NCBI GenBank assembly: GCA_034336665.1
Contig: CM067584.1
Coordinates: 310,001-374,000 of the forward strand
DNA: 64,000 nucleotides
Source of the DNA: Luscinia megarhynchos
Taxonomy: Eukaryota > Chordata > Aves > Passeriformes > Turdidae
Direction of reading: 5' to 3'
The notes beneath the pieces are model-generated. The model saw only the letters and a program-made list of their open reading frames with translations, did no database searches and had not been told where the DNA came from. The position numbers and the translations under genes are program-made. This document shows positions 51,369 to 62,700 of the stretch, piece after piece; position 1 is the first letter of the stretch; each line of letters begins with the position of its first letter.

Positions 51369-53729
51369 ATTTATCATCAACTTACACTGGTCTGTGCTGT
51401 GTTTTTGCAAACCCTTTGAAAAAGTAGAAGCAATTCCAAAGAAGTTGCAAAACTAATGTTCTAGCAAAATCCCAATTTTGGCATTTAAACCTCTTCCAGT
51501 ACAACTTCCCAGAGAGAGTTCACATGCTGCCTTGGGCAATTATTCATCAATACTAGAAGAAAATGGTGCTAAACTTACTACATTACCCATATTTAAGGTA
51601 ACATGAGATCAGTAGGACTGATTTTGTTTTGACTTCTGATTAACATAGTAAAATGTAGTAATGTAATGCAATGTGAAACGTTTTGCTTTAAAAATAAATA
51701 TTGCCATGCCATATGGCCAATTGCAAATAGACAGATGCACTATTGCTCTGACCAGCCCAGAAACTGAATTTCAGATAACAGAATTAAGAAGTGTATTAGA
51801 TGCAGTCTGGAGTTGAACACAGGTGCTATTTAAGAATGTTTCATAAAGGTTTAACACAGGAAGAAAAGAAACATACTTTAACCAACTGCAAGTTGGAAAC
51901 CTGAAATTATAGTTAGGCTAAAAGGAAAGCATAAAGCTTGAGCCTACTTTCTTCATCGAAAACTTCAGCAACTCTTCCTGGAAAACACATCCTCATCTTC
52001 CCTCCTTGCTCAGGGGCCCTTCCCTTGCTCTTTGAAAGGAATTTCTCCAAGAGACACTTTACTCACTCAGGAACATCTCAGGGTTACTCTAAGGAAAGGA
52101 TGCAGCAGCCTGTTCTCTTCAGTAAAGTCCCTCTTTTGGGGACTGGCATGAAAACCAAAGCACAACTGCAACCAAGTGTAGTAATACTGAACAAGTTTGG
52201 GACACAGTGACATGTCTGAACAAGTCTAGGCCATGGTCTGCATCGTATACACCAGCCATACCATATTTAGCTGTTTTTCTCCATATTTTGGTGCCTAGTT
52301 GTTTTTTCTTTGCATATTTTACTGTTCCTTCACACGCTTAGGTGCTTTTTAAAATATTTCTTAGTTTAGACCAATGTTTATAACAGGTGCACAGAATGAG
52401 CCATTTTTAAGTGTTTTTCTACAACTTGTTGAAACCCTTCAAAGCCACTAAAACATAAATTGTGCTAAATCAAGAGAAAAGAAGCTAAAAAACAGCATAC
52501 TGAAATTAGAAGACCCAGAATAAGGTAGGCAGTGAAGTTCTGGACAACCACCAGTCATCGTACATGAGGGGCTCGTGCAAGATGCATGAACAGCACAGAA
52601 GCACCCATCAAAAAATGCATGATGGAGTGGACAGTAGTCTTAGAATGTATAATTAGGACTAAAAAGTAAACAATAAAATGGTTTCTGCATAATCATACTA
52701 GTTTGCTGTCCAAAAGTCCTGTTTCTCCTGCACCCAAGAATGTTTTAGCACCTGCAAAGAAAGGCAACCATAGGGTTGCAACATTTAAACACAGCTCCTG
52801 CCTGACTTGCCTCGGGTTTCAGGAGAGACTCTCCTTTCCTTTTCCAACTTGGCCCTGCGTTTTCCTTGAGATGCCACAGGCTCTTCCCTGATCCTGTTGG
52901 GAGGCACTGGCAATGTCTCCCTGGGGCCGTGAGCCCTGTCCCAGAGGATGATGCCCCGCGACCCCAGCAGCCGGGATGTGACCTGAGCAGAGTCTGGCAC
53001 GGATCTCACAGCACCAAGAGCCAGCAGCCTCGCCGGCAAACAGGGGCAGCCACTGCCCGCTCCGAGCTGAGCCTCCCTGGGCTCCAGGCAGGGAATAGCA
53101 GGGCATGGCTGCTCCTGGCAAGGGACAGTGCCTGCCGCAAAACCGTCCTGCTTAAAGCCAGAGCTCCAACAGGAGAGCAAAACACCGGCAGCAAAGTCCA
53201 GCTGCTCGCAAAACTGCATTAACTTCATGCACTTATGAGGAAAAATCTGTCAACAACTGTAAATGAATGAAGATGGAAAGGTGTAAATATCCCAGGGCTG
53301 CTTTGGCAAGGGCATGGAGGCACAGATGCCTCAGCCCTCACCGCTGTATTTTAGTGGGTGCTATGGTGACCTGATAACACACAGTATATTTTGGAAGGTA
53401 AAAAGGCTTTCACATATTTTGTCTAATGCAAAGCTTTTTATGTTCTTGTTTAAGCCCTAGGATATCTCCGGTCTTAAGTTTGATGTGAATTTTCAAAAGT
53501 AAATAGTACATGTCAGAAAAAAGTACAAACATATTTAATTTTTCATTGCAAATTGACTCCTATTTGATAACTATCAGACTTCAGCAGGTCAAAATGTGCA
53601 AAAGTACAATCCCCCTATTTATCAAGTAGTTACAGCAGGAAATAATTTTCAGGGACAAGTGACAGGGAAACAAATGACAAAATAATTTTATTGCAACATT
53701 CAGCACTTCCACAGCTAATTCTGAAAACA
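51369..53729. other. Intergenic stretch between GKN1 and the gastrokine-like array
   Basis: No recognised gene. A GC-rich island-like patch at about 52800-53215 has open frames on both strands without motifs. Confidence 0.5.
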
Positions 53730-53737
53730 TATAAAAG
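53730..53737 (+). promoter_or_regulatory. TATA box of the gastrokine-like array gene
   Basis: TATAAAAG, 63 bp upstream of the ATG at 53793, the same layout as GKN1 and GKN2. I found no second such box with a first exon inside the array. Confidence 0.75.
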
Positions 53738-53792
53738 GTGGAGGGCTCACACTGCTCTTTGTACCTGCAGGAGCATCAGCTCTGCAGTCAGG

Positions 53793-56700
53793 ATGAATCT
53801 CCCTGTAAGTATGCCTACTTTTCTTCCTTATACATTGAAACTTTGATTCAAACCCATTCCTTTACCCCTCAGAAGGGCTTCTGCCTCTCTACAGCACTAA
53901 GGCTTTCTCTGGGGACATTTTGCTGCTCCAGAATGAGCAGCTCACACCTGTTCCCCAGAGGAGCTGAGGAGGTAAGGATTTTTTCACAGCTTGGCTGTAC
54001 ATTATTCAGAAAATAGGAAGCCTAATCCACATCCATTATTGTCAATGCTTTTGCACAACTGGAGCACTGCAGCAGTGGATCAAGCCCTGTAATGCCAGAG
54101 CAGAAGAAATGGAAAAGCTTTCTCCTCACTCTTGTAAAACACCTGTGTGCACCTGCACAGGTCTGAGAAACAACTTGAGATTCAGGTCTTGAAAGAGCAA
54201 GTGTGAAATGCGTCTGCTTTGCAGCACCCTGGGGTGGAGCAAGGCTGCCTCCCTTTTGGGGCACAGATGCAATCCCAGGATGAAAGCAAAAAAGGATCCA
54301 ATGAGAGTCCTTAAACATCAGATGAGGAAAAGGGAAGGAGAATTCTCATGACCAGATTTGTCAGCCAGTGCTGCAGTTACACTTTTGTATTTGATTTTCA
54401 TTTCAGATTTTGACTGCAGTCCTTCTTGGACTGGTCCTGACTCCAGCCCTTGCTGATTATGTGAGTACAGTGACCAATTTCCACATGAATGGCTCCTCTG
54501 CCTCTATTCCCTGCTTCATAAAATCCCCTTGATTCTTTCTCCAGTCCTTTGAAGGAAAACAATTGAAGTCTTCTCAAACGGATGAAACTCTAAAGGCACC
54601 AGATGACAGGTGTCAGATGTAGCAATGAATCCTTGAAAAGAATTTTGATGGCTATCTTCATTGGCTGTCAAATGCCAATACCTTGATTCTGGGTCTATTT
54701 GAAAATACTGAGGGTACTCCTGCCTCTTGGGGTGGGGGGGGGNTCTAAAGGCACCAGATGAGAGCTGTCAGATGTAGCAATGATTCTGAATCCTTGAAAA
54801 GAATTTTGATGGCCCCTGGCCAAAGCAGAGCATTGACGGGGTCTTGAAAATACTGTGACAGTACCAACACTTTCCGAGGGGCAGCAATTCCTCCATTGTA
54901 GCAGGGATTTTTCTAAAAGCTTTGGGGCCATCACTGTCTCCATTCAAAAGGCAAATCTCTTCTTTTCCCTTGGCTTTTTAGTCTCAGCAGATTCCAGGCA
55001 GCATCTTCAACAACACGCAAATCATCTTTGGTGGCCGAGACCCCAATTTTGTGACCATCAACAGGCAATGGCGCGTGGCAGTCATTGAGCAAAATGAGCT
55101 GGCGGTTCCTGGAAAACTATATGGAACTACAACAGGGTGAGTGGCAGAGGACGGGGCTCATTCAAAAAGCATCCAAGAATTCTGGCTCCTAGTACAGCCG
55201 GCCCAGGGGTGGCAAATGTTCTTTCAAACATTTGCATTCCACGATGCAGGGGCTATAAACTCTCAGAATTTTGGTATGGTTTTCCATCCTGACTTTGACG
55301 CTAATACTGACAGTTGGAAAAACTGAATTGTGAGAGCTGGATAATTTTCTTTCACAGGGCGTCATTGCAACCAAAGTCACGCAACAGAACACCTGCTACA
55401 TTTCCATCATGAACAGAACTGAGATGCCCAGCTTTGATAATCTGGCCCGCCTGGCTGCAGAGAGCAGGGTAAGATTCCAAAAGGAGTAGCAGGTTCCTGG
55501 CCCCGCAGATCATCGGGCCATTTCTTCATGTGCTTTTTCTTTCTGGAGAGGATCAGGTTGCCCTAGTGGCAGATTTCTTTCACTCACCCGTAATATAGAG
55601 GGGAAATTTGTTACAGAAATGCTTTGCCAAAGAAGAAAGGGACTGCATTATAGTCTCCCCCGACTTTCTCTGAGGATGTTGAGGATGTCTGCAGCTTGCT
55701 GGGCAAACCTGGTTTCTGTGCAGCCCTGCAGTGCTTTCCTTGCACTGCTACTTCCTTTCAGCATACCTGCACCTTGACTCTCTTAGAACAACCTCCTACC
55801 CTTAGAGATGCCTACAAGGCTTGCTAGTGGTTCCACAGTCACCCCCAGGGGAATTAAAAAGTTGTCTCTAAAGGCAGCTTGGACTCAAACACCCCGCCAC
55901 AGGTCAACATTCCAGAGCTAGGAACAGCCCCAAGCTACCAGCTCCTGACACTGAGCTTGCTGAATGTTGGGTTTTCATGTTTAGAACCTGCTCGGCCTTG
56001 GACGACCTACCAGGAAGATCACCTTTGTCACCAGTGGATTGGTCAACAACCTCAGGAATTACGGAATAGACATCACCGCTATGTGCAGTGGACTCACCAC
56101 CTACATGGCTTACGAAGTTCACAGTGAGTGCAAGCATGGGAATTCTCAGTGCTACTGACCTGGCCTTTGTGTCTCCTGGGGCATGACTAAGGCACCACTG
56201 CCGCTCTTCCTCCTGAAAATCCAGGGACACCAAGGGTTTCTTTCAGCAGTTGCACAAAGGGTTTGGCACCTCTGCAGATCAGGACTGCAAGAGGCTGGCG
56301 TCACAGCCCCCATAAATGAACCAAACCAAACCCTTATAGCTCATCTCCAGAAACCTTAAAGGGGATGAATGTTTGGCTCAAAATGTTCCAGCCAGCACAG
56401 AACTCCCCAGTTATGCCCAGTCAGGAAGAACGGTCATTCTAAGACGGCCTGCTGTCCTACAGATTAGAGCTTGCTAATGAGTTTATCCAAGCAACCCCCA
56501 AACCCATGTGCTTCACAACACTAAATCAAGTGGCTTCGATCCTTGTAGTTTTTTTCCCTGAGGCAACAATCCAATTCCCCGGGGCTTTAATGACCTACAC
56601 TTGATAGGAGTCTTTCAGAATATCACAGCCCATGCGACAGGGCCCATGAACTGGCAGCAGCCTCACCGTGTAATGCCCAGCCATCGGGACTCACAGGAGC

Positions 56701-59700
56701 CAGTGCAATAGAGCCCCAACTTGTGCACGGGAAATCCCAAAGGGTTTTCAAGAGCACGTCTTTGTGGGCATCCCTTCCTGAGCCACAGAGCCAGTGATGC
56801 CAAGAGACTCTCTCCTGTGTACAGCTCAAACATTCCGAATGCAGCAATTCATCAGAACCTTGCTGGCTCTGAGCAACACCAGCTCTCCTGCAGAAAGGCA
56901 GACAAGGTCTTAGGCATTGGCTCATGGCATTTTGTCTTTTCTTTTCCAGCCTTCCAAGGACCCCAGACGACTCTGGGATCTTGCATTACCCTCGATGTCC
57001 TGAGAGCTGTGGAGCTTCAGTACTGCATTGGCAATGGCAATTGGAATGGCAACTGGAATGGCAACTGGAATGGCAACGACAATGAAAACTGGAATGGCAA
57101 TTGGAATGGCAACAGCAATTGGAATGGCGGTTGGAATGGTAATAACAATTGGAATGGCGGCTGGAATGGTGGTTGGAACGGCGGTAACAACTGGCATGGC
57201 GGTTGGAATGGCAGTTGGAACAGTGGTAACAATTGGAATGGCGGTTGGAATGGCGGTTGGAACAGTGGTAACAATTGGAATGGTGGTTGGAACAGTGGTA
57301 TCAACTGGAATGGCGGTTGGAACAGCGGTTGGAATGGCGGCAACATTTGGAATGGCAATTGGAGTGGCAACGGACAGGTGAGAATTCCTTAGCCCGTACC
57401 AAATTTCTTAGACCAAATGGGGGGACTCCAGAGCTGCTGCCTAAAGCCAACCCTGATGCCCTTCTTTCTTGGCATCTCCTCTTTGAGAGCTTCCTGCTGG
57501 AGGCTGCAGATGCTTTAAAAGAGCAATGGCTGTGGTTTCCATTGAAGACCTTGAGCATGAATTTACTGTGGCCAGGGCTCTTGCACAAACCAACGTCTAA
57601 AGGCACAAAATGACAGCTCTCAGATGTGGCAATGATTCTCTGAATCCATGAAAAGATTTCTTACGGCCTCTGCCCAACACCACAGCCTTGATTCTGGGTC
57701 CTTTGGAAAACACTGAGGGCAGGGCTGGCACTTCCTGGGGGGGCAGCAATTCTTCCATTGTCACAGGGATTTTTCTAAAGCTTTGGGGACATCACTGTTG
57801 CCCTTCAAAAATGAAATCTCTTCTTTCCCTTGGCTTTTTAGTCTCAGCAGATTCCAGGCAGCATCTTCAACAACACGCAAGTCATCATTGGTGGCCAGTC
57901 CCAAATTGTGACCATCAACAGGCAATGGCGCTGTGGCAGTCATTGAGCAAATGAGGCGGCGGTTCCTGGAAAACCATCTGGAACTACAACACGGTGAGTG
58001 GCAGGGAGGTTGATCGATGAAAAAATCATATGAGGACACTGTCTCCTCATACATCTGGCCTAGAGAGGATGATTGTTTCTTTATCCCAAACATTTGGAGT
58101 CCACAACATGGAGCAGTAAAAGTCAGCATGTGTTATGGTTTCCATCCTGACTTTACCCCAACATTAAGCAGTTGGAAAATACAGAATTGTGAGTGCTGAA
58201 TAATTTCATTTCACAGGGCGTCATTGCAACCAAAGTCACGCAACAGAACACCTGCTACATTTCCATCATGAACAGAAGCGAGATGCCCCGCTTTGATAAT
58301 CTGGCCCGCCTGGCACAAGAGAGCAGGGTAAGCTTCCAAAGGAGTAGCCGGTTCCTGGCCCTGGAGATCATCGGGCCACTTCTTCATGTGCTTTGTCTTT
58401 CTGGAGAGGATCAGGTTGTCTCTAGTGGCAGACTTTCCTTTCTCTAAACAGTAATGCAGATAAGGAATTTATGGTAGGAACGCTTTGCCAAAAGAAGAAA
58501 GGGGCTGCATTAGTCCTTCCCCCAGCTCCACTTTCTCTGAGGATGTTGAGGATGTCTGCAGCTTGCTGGGCAAAGCCTTGCTCTGAGGAGCCCTTCAAGG
58601 ACCTTAATCCTTTTGGAATGCCTGGATCTCAGAGTTCCTCATAGACTGTTCAGTACCAAGCTGCATTGGTCAGCTCCAAACTTGTTGTCGCAGCTACTCT
58701 TGGCCAGACTCCCTTGTCCCTTGGGGCATGAGAGAGCGTCACCCTATTCCTGAACCCTTCCCCCACATTCATGGGATGAGCCACAACTGGAGGCTTGTGG
58801 CCCTAGCTAAGGAAAGTGCTAGAGAGCAGAGGGAAGCCAAGGGCGTGGGAGGAGACAGTAGGAAAGCAGCAAGAGACGTGAGCCAGGCCACACATCATTC
58901 CAGGAGGACAAGAGAGCGGCAATTTATCTGAAACAAAGCCCTCTGGAACTGTTTGAAAAGACCTGTCCCACTAGAGCACCCAGAGGTCACAGAGAGGGGC
59001 CCTAAGCATCTCCTGCAAGTGGGCCGATACGTTTGCTCTCTCTCAGCTTCCAGGTTAGAACGGGCTGCAGGAAGAGACTTCTCCTGCCGGCCTTCTACCC
59101 GACAGCCTGAGTGCCTCTGAGGGGCCAGGGCAGCGACTGAGCAAATGCTCTGGAAGGAGCTCTGGCTCCACAGAGCGGCCGCACTCCACATCTCCTCTTC
59201 AGTGCTTTCCTTGTGCTGCCACTTCCCTTCACGCTCCGTGCACCTTGACTCCCTTAGAACAACCTCCGCCTTTAGAGATGCCTACAAAGCTTGCTAGTGG
59301 TTCCACAGCCCCCAGGGGAAAAAAAGGCATCCCTAAAGGCAGCTTGGACTCAAACACCCCGCCACAGGTCAACATTCCAGAGGAACAGCCCTAGCAAAAA
59401 CCAGCTCCTGACACTGAGCTTGCTGAATGTTGGGTTTTCATGTTTAGAACCTGCTCGGCCTTGGACGACCTAACAAGAAGATCACCTTTGTCACCAGTGG
59501 ATTGGTCAACAACCTCAGGAATTACGGAATAGACATCACCGCTATGTGCAGCGGACTCACCACCTACATGGCTTACGAAGTTCACAGTGAGTGCAAGCAT
59601 GGGAATTCTCAGTGCTACTGACCTGGCCTTTGTGTCTCCTGGGGCATGACTAAGGCACCACTGCCGCTCTTCCTCCTCAAAACCCAGGGACACCAAGGGT

Positions 59701-62700
59701 TTCTTTCAGCAGTTGCACAAAGGGTTTGGCACCTCTGCAGATCAGGACTGCAAGAGGCTGGCGTCACAGCCCCCATAAATGAACCAAACCAAACCCTTAC
59801 AGCTCATCTCCAGGAAGCTGATGGGGCTTAGATTCGGGCCCAGAGGGTTTTAGTTGACACGACGCTCCCCTGAAATATCCAGTCAAGAAAAAGGGTCGTA
59901 CTAAGAACCGCTGTCCTTCAGCGCAGAGCTTGCTGACAACATGATCCAGGAGACCACGAAAGCCTTGGGCTTGGCAACACAAAGCCAAACGGCTTCGATC
60001 CCTGTAGATCTATCCTTACGTACTTAAAGGACTTACGCTTGCTAGGATTCTTTCAGAACGTCACAGCCCATGTGACTGGGCCCATGAACTGGCAGCGGCC
60101 TCACCGTGTAATGCCCAGCCTTCAGGACTCACAGGAGCCAGTGCCATAGAGTCCTGATTTCTGCACGGGAAATCTCAAAGGGTTTCAGGAGCATGTCTTT
60201 GTGGGCATTCCTTGCTGAGGCACCGAGCCGGTGCTCTATGGGGGTTTCAAGAGAATCTGTCCCTTGTACAGCTCAAACAATCCCAGTTCAGTGAATCTTC
60301 AGAAACTGTCTGACTCTGAGCAGCACCAGCAGAACACCCTCCTGCAGAAAGGCAGCCCAGGTCTTAGACTTTGGCTCATGGCGTTTTGTCTTTTCTTTTC
60401 CAGCCTTCCAAGGACCCCAGGTGACTCTGGGATCTTGCATTACCCTCGATGTCCTGAGAGCTGTGGAGCTTCAGTACTGCATTGGCAATGGCAGTGTCAA
60501 TTTCCCCGGTGAGAAAACCTTAGTCCTTGCATTTCTTGGACAAAATGGGGGGACTCCAGAACTGCTGCCCAAAGCCAACCCTGATGCCTTTCTTGCCTGG
60601 CATCTCCTCCCTGAGAGCATCCTGCTTGACAGTGCAGATGCTCTAAACAGAGCGATGGCTGAGTGGAGGTTTCCATTCAAGACCTTGAGCATGGATTTAC
60701 TGTAGCCAGTGCTCTTGCACTCATCAAAATCTAAAGGCACCAGATGAGAGCTGACAGATGTGGCAATGATTTCCTGAATCCATGAAAAGAATTCTTATGG
60801 CCCCCGCCCAAAAGCAGAGCATTGACTGGGGTACTTCGGAAAAGACTGTGAGCAGTGCCAACACTTTCCGAGGGGCAGCAATTCCTCCATTGTAGCAGGG
60901 ATTTTTCTAAAGCTTTGGGGCCATCACTGTCTCCATTCAAAGGCAAAATCTCTTCTTTTCCTTGGCTTTTTAGTCTCAGCAGATTCCAGGCAGCATCTTC
61001 AACAACACGCAAGTCATCGTTGGTGGCCAGTCCCAATTTGTGACCATCAACAGGCAATGGCGCGTGGCAGTCATTGAGCAAATGAGCGGCGGCGGTTCCT
61101 GGAAAACCATCTGGAACTACAACACGGTGAGTGGCAGGGACGGGGCTCATTCAAAAAGCATCCAAGAATTCTGGCTCCTAGTACAGCCGGCCCAGGGGTG
61201 GCAAATGTTTCTTTTTCTAAACATTTGCATTCCACGATGCAGGGCTATAAACTCTCAGAATTTGGTATGGTTTCCATCCTGACTTTAACGCAATACTGAC
61301 AGTTGGAAAAAACGGAATTGTGAGAGCTGGATAATTTCATTTCACAGGGCATCATTGCAACCAAAGTCACGCAACAGAACACCTGCTACATTTCCATCAT
61401 GAACAGAAGCGAGATGCCCCGCTTTGATAATCTGGCCCGCTGGCACAAGAGAGCAGGGTAAGCTTCCAAAGGAGTAGCAGGTTCCTGGCCCCGGAGATCA
61501 TCGGGCCATTTCTTCATGTGCTTTTTCTTTCTGGAGAGGATCAGGTTGCCTCTAGTGGCAGATTTTCTTTTCACTCACCCGTAATATAGAGGGGAAATTT
61601 GTTAGAGAAATGCTTTGCCAAAAGAAGAAAGGGACTGCATTATAGTCTCCCCGACTTTCTCTGAGGATGTTGAGACTGTCTGCAGCTGGCTGGGCAAACC
61701 TGGTTTCTGTGCAGCCCTGCAGTGCTTTCCTTGCACTGCTACTTCCTTTCAGCATACCTGCACCTTGACTCTCTTAGAACAACCTCTACCCTTAGATATG
61801 CCTACAAGGCTTGCTAGTGGTTCCACAGTCACCCCGGGAATTAAAAGTTGTCTCTAAAGGCAGCTTGGACTCAAACACCCCGCCACAGGTCAACATTCCA
61901 GAGCTAGGAACAGCCCAAGCTACCAGCTCCTGACACTGAGCTTGCTGAATGTTGGGTTTTCATGTTTAGAACCTGCTCGGCCTTGGACGACCTACCAGGA
62001 AGATCACCTTTGTCACCAGTGGATTGGTCAACAACCTCAGGAATTACGGAATAGACATCACCGCTATGTGCAGTGGACTCACCACCTACATGGCTTACGA
62101 AGTTCACAGTGAGTGCAAGCATGGGAATTCTCAGTGCTACTGACCTGGCCTTTGTGTCTCCTGGGGCATGACTAAGGCACCACTGCCGCTCTTCCTCCTC
62201 AAAACCCAGGGACACCAAGGGTTTCTTTCAGCAGTTGCACAAAGGGTTTGGCACCTCTGCAGATCAGGACTGCAAGAGGCTAGCATCACAGCCCCCATAA
62301 ATGAACCAAAACAAGCCCTTATAGCTCATCTCCAGAAACCTTAAGGGGGATGAAAGTTTGGCTCAAAATGTTCCAGCCAGCACAGAACTCCCCAGTTATG
62401 CCCAGTCAGGAAGAACGGTCATTCTACGGCCTGCTGTCCTACAGATTAGAGCTTGCTAATGAGTTTATCCAAGCAACCCCCAAACCCATGTGCTTCACAA
62501 CACTAAATCAAGTGGCTTCGATCCTTGTAGTTTTTTCCCTGAGGCAACAATCCAATTCCCCGGGGCTTTAATGACCTACACTTGGTAGGAGTCTTTCAGA
62601 ATATCACAGTCCATGTGACGGGGCCCATGAACTGGCAGCAGCCTCACCGTGTAATGCCCAGCCATCGGGACTCACAGAAGCCAGTGCAATAGAGCCCCAA

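Noticed and set aside
52785..53228. GC-rich patch with open frames on both strands
   Set aside because: No family resemblance, no splice support and a stop-poor composition explain the open frames.
57017..57370. Minus-strand open frame with Pro-Phe-Gln repeats opposite the Trp repeat (also at 62998-63351)
   Set aside because: Antisense shadow of an in-frame triplet-based repeat; the plus-strand frame continues a BRICHOS exon with correct splice borders.
57653..57900. [14 protein letters not shown] frames upstream of exon 3 in modules 2 and 4 as alternative first exons
   Set aside because: They start MKRF like GKN2 but lack a hydrophobic signal core, read through the acceptor in the wrong frame and have no TATA box.
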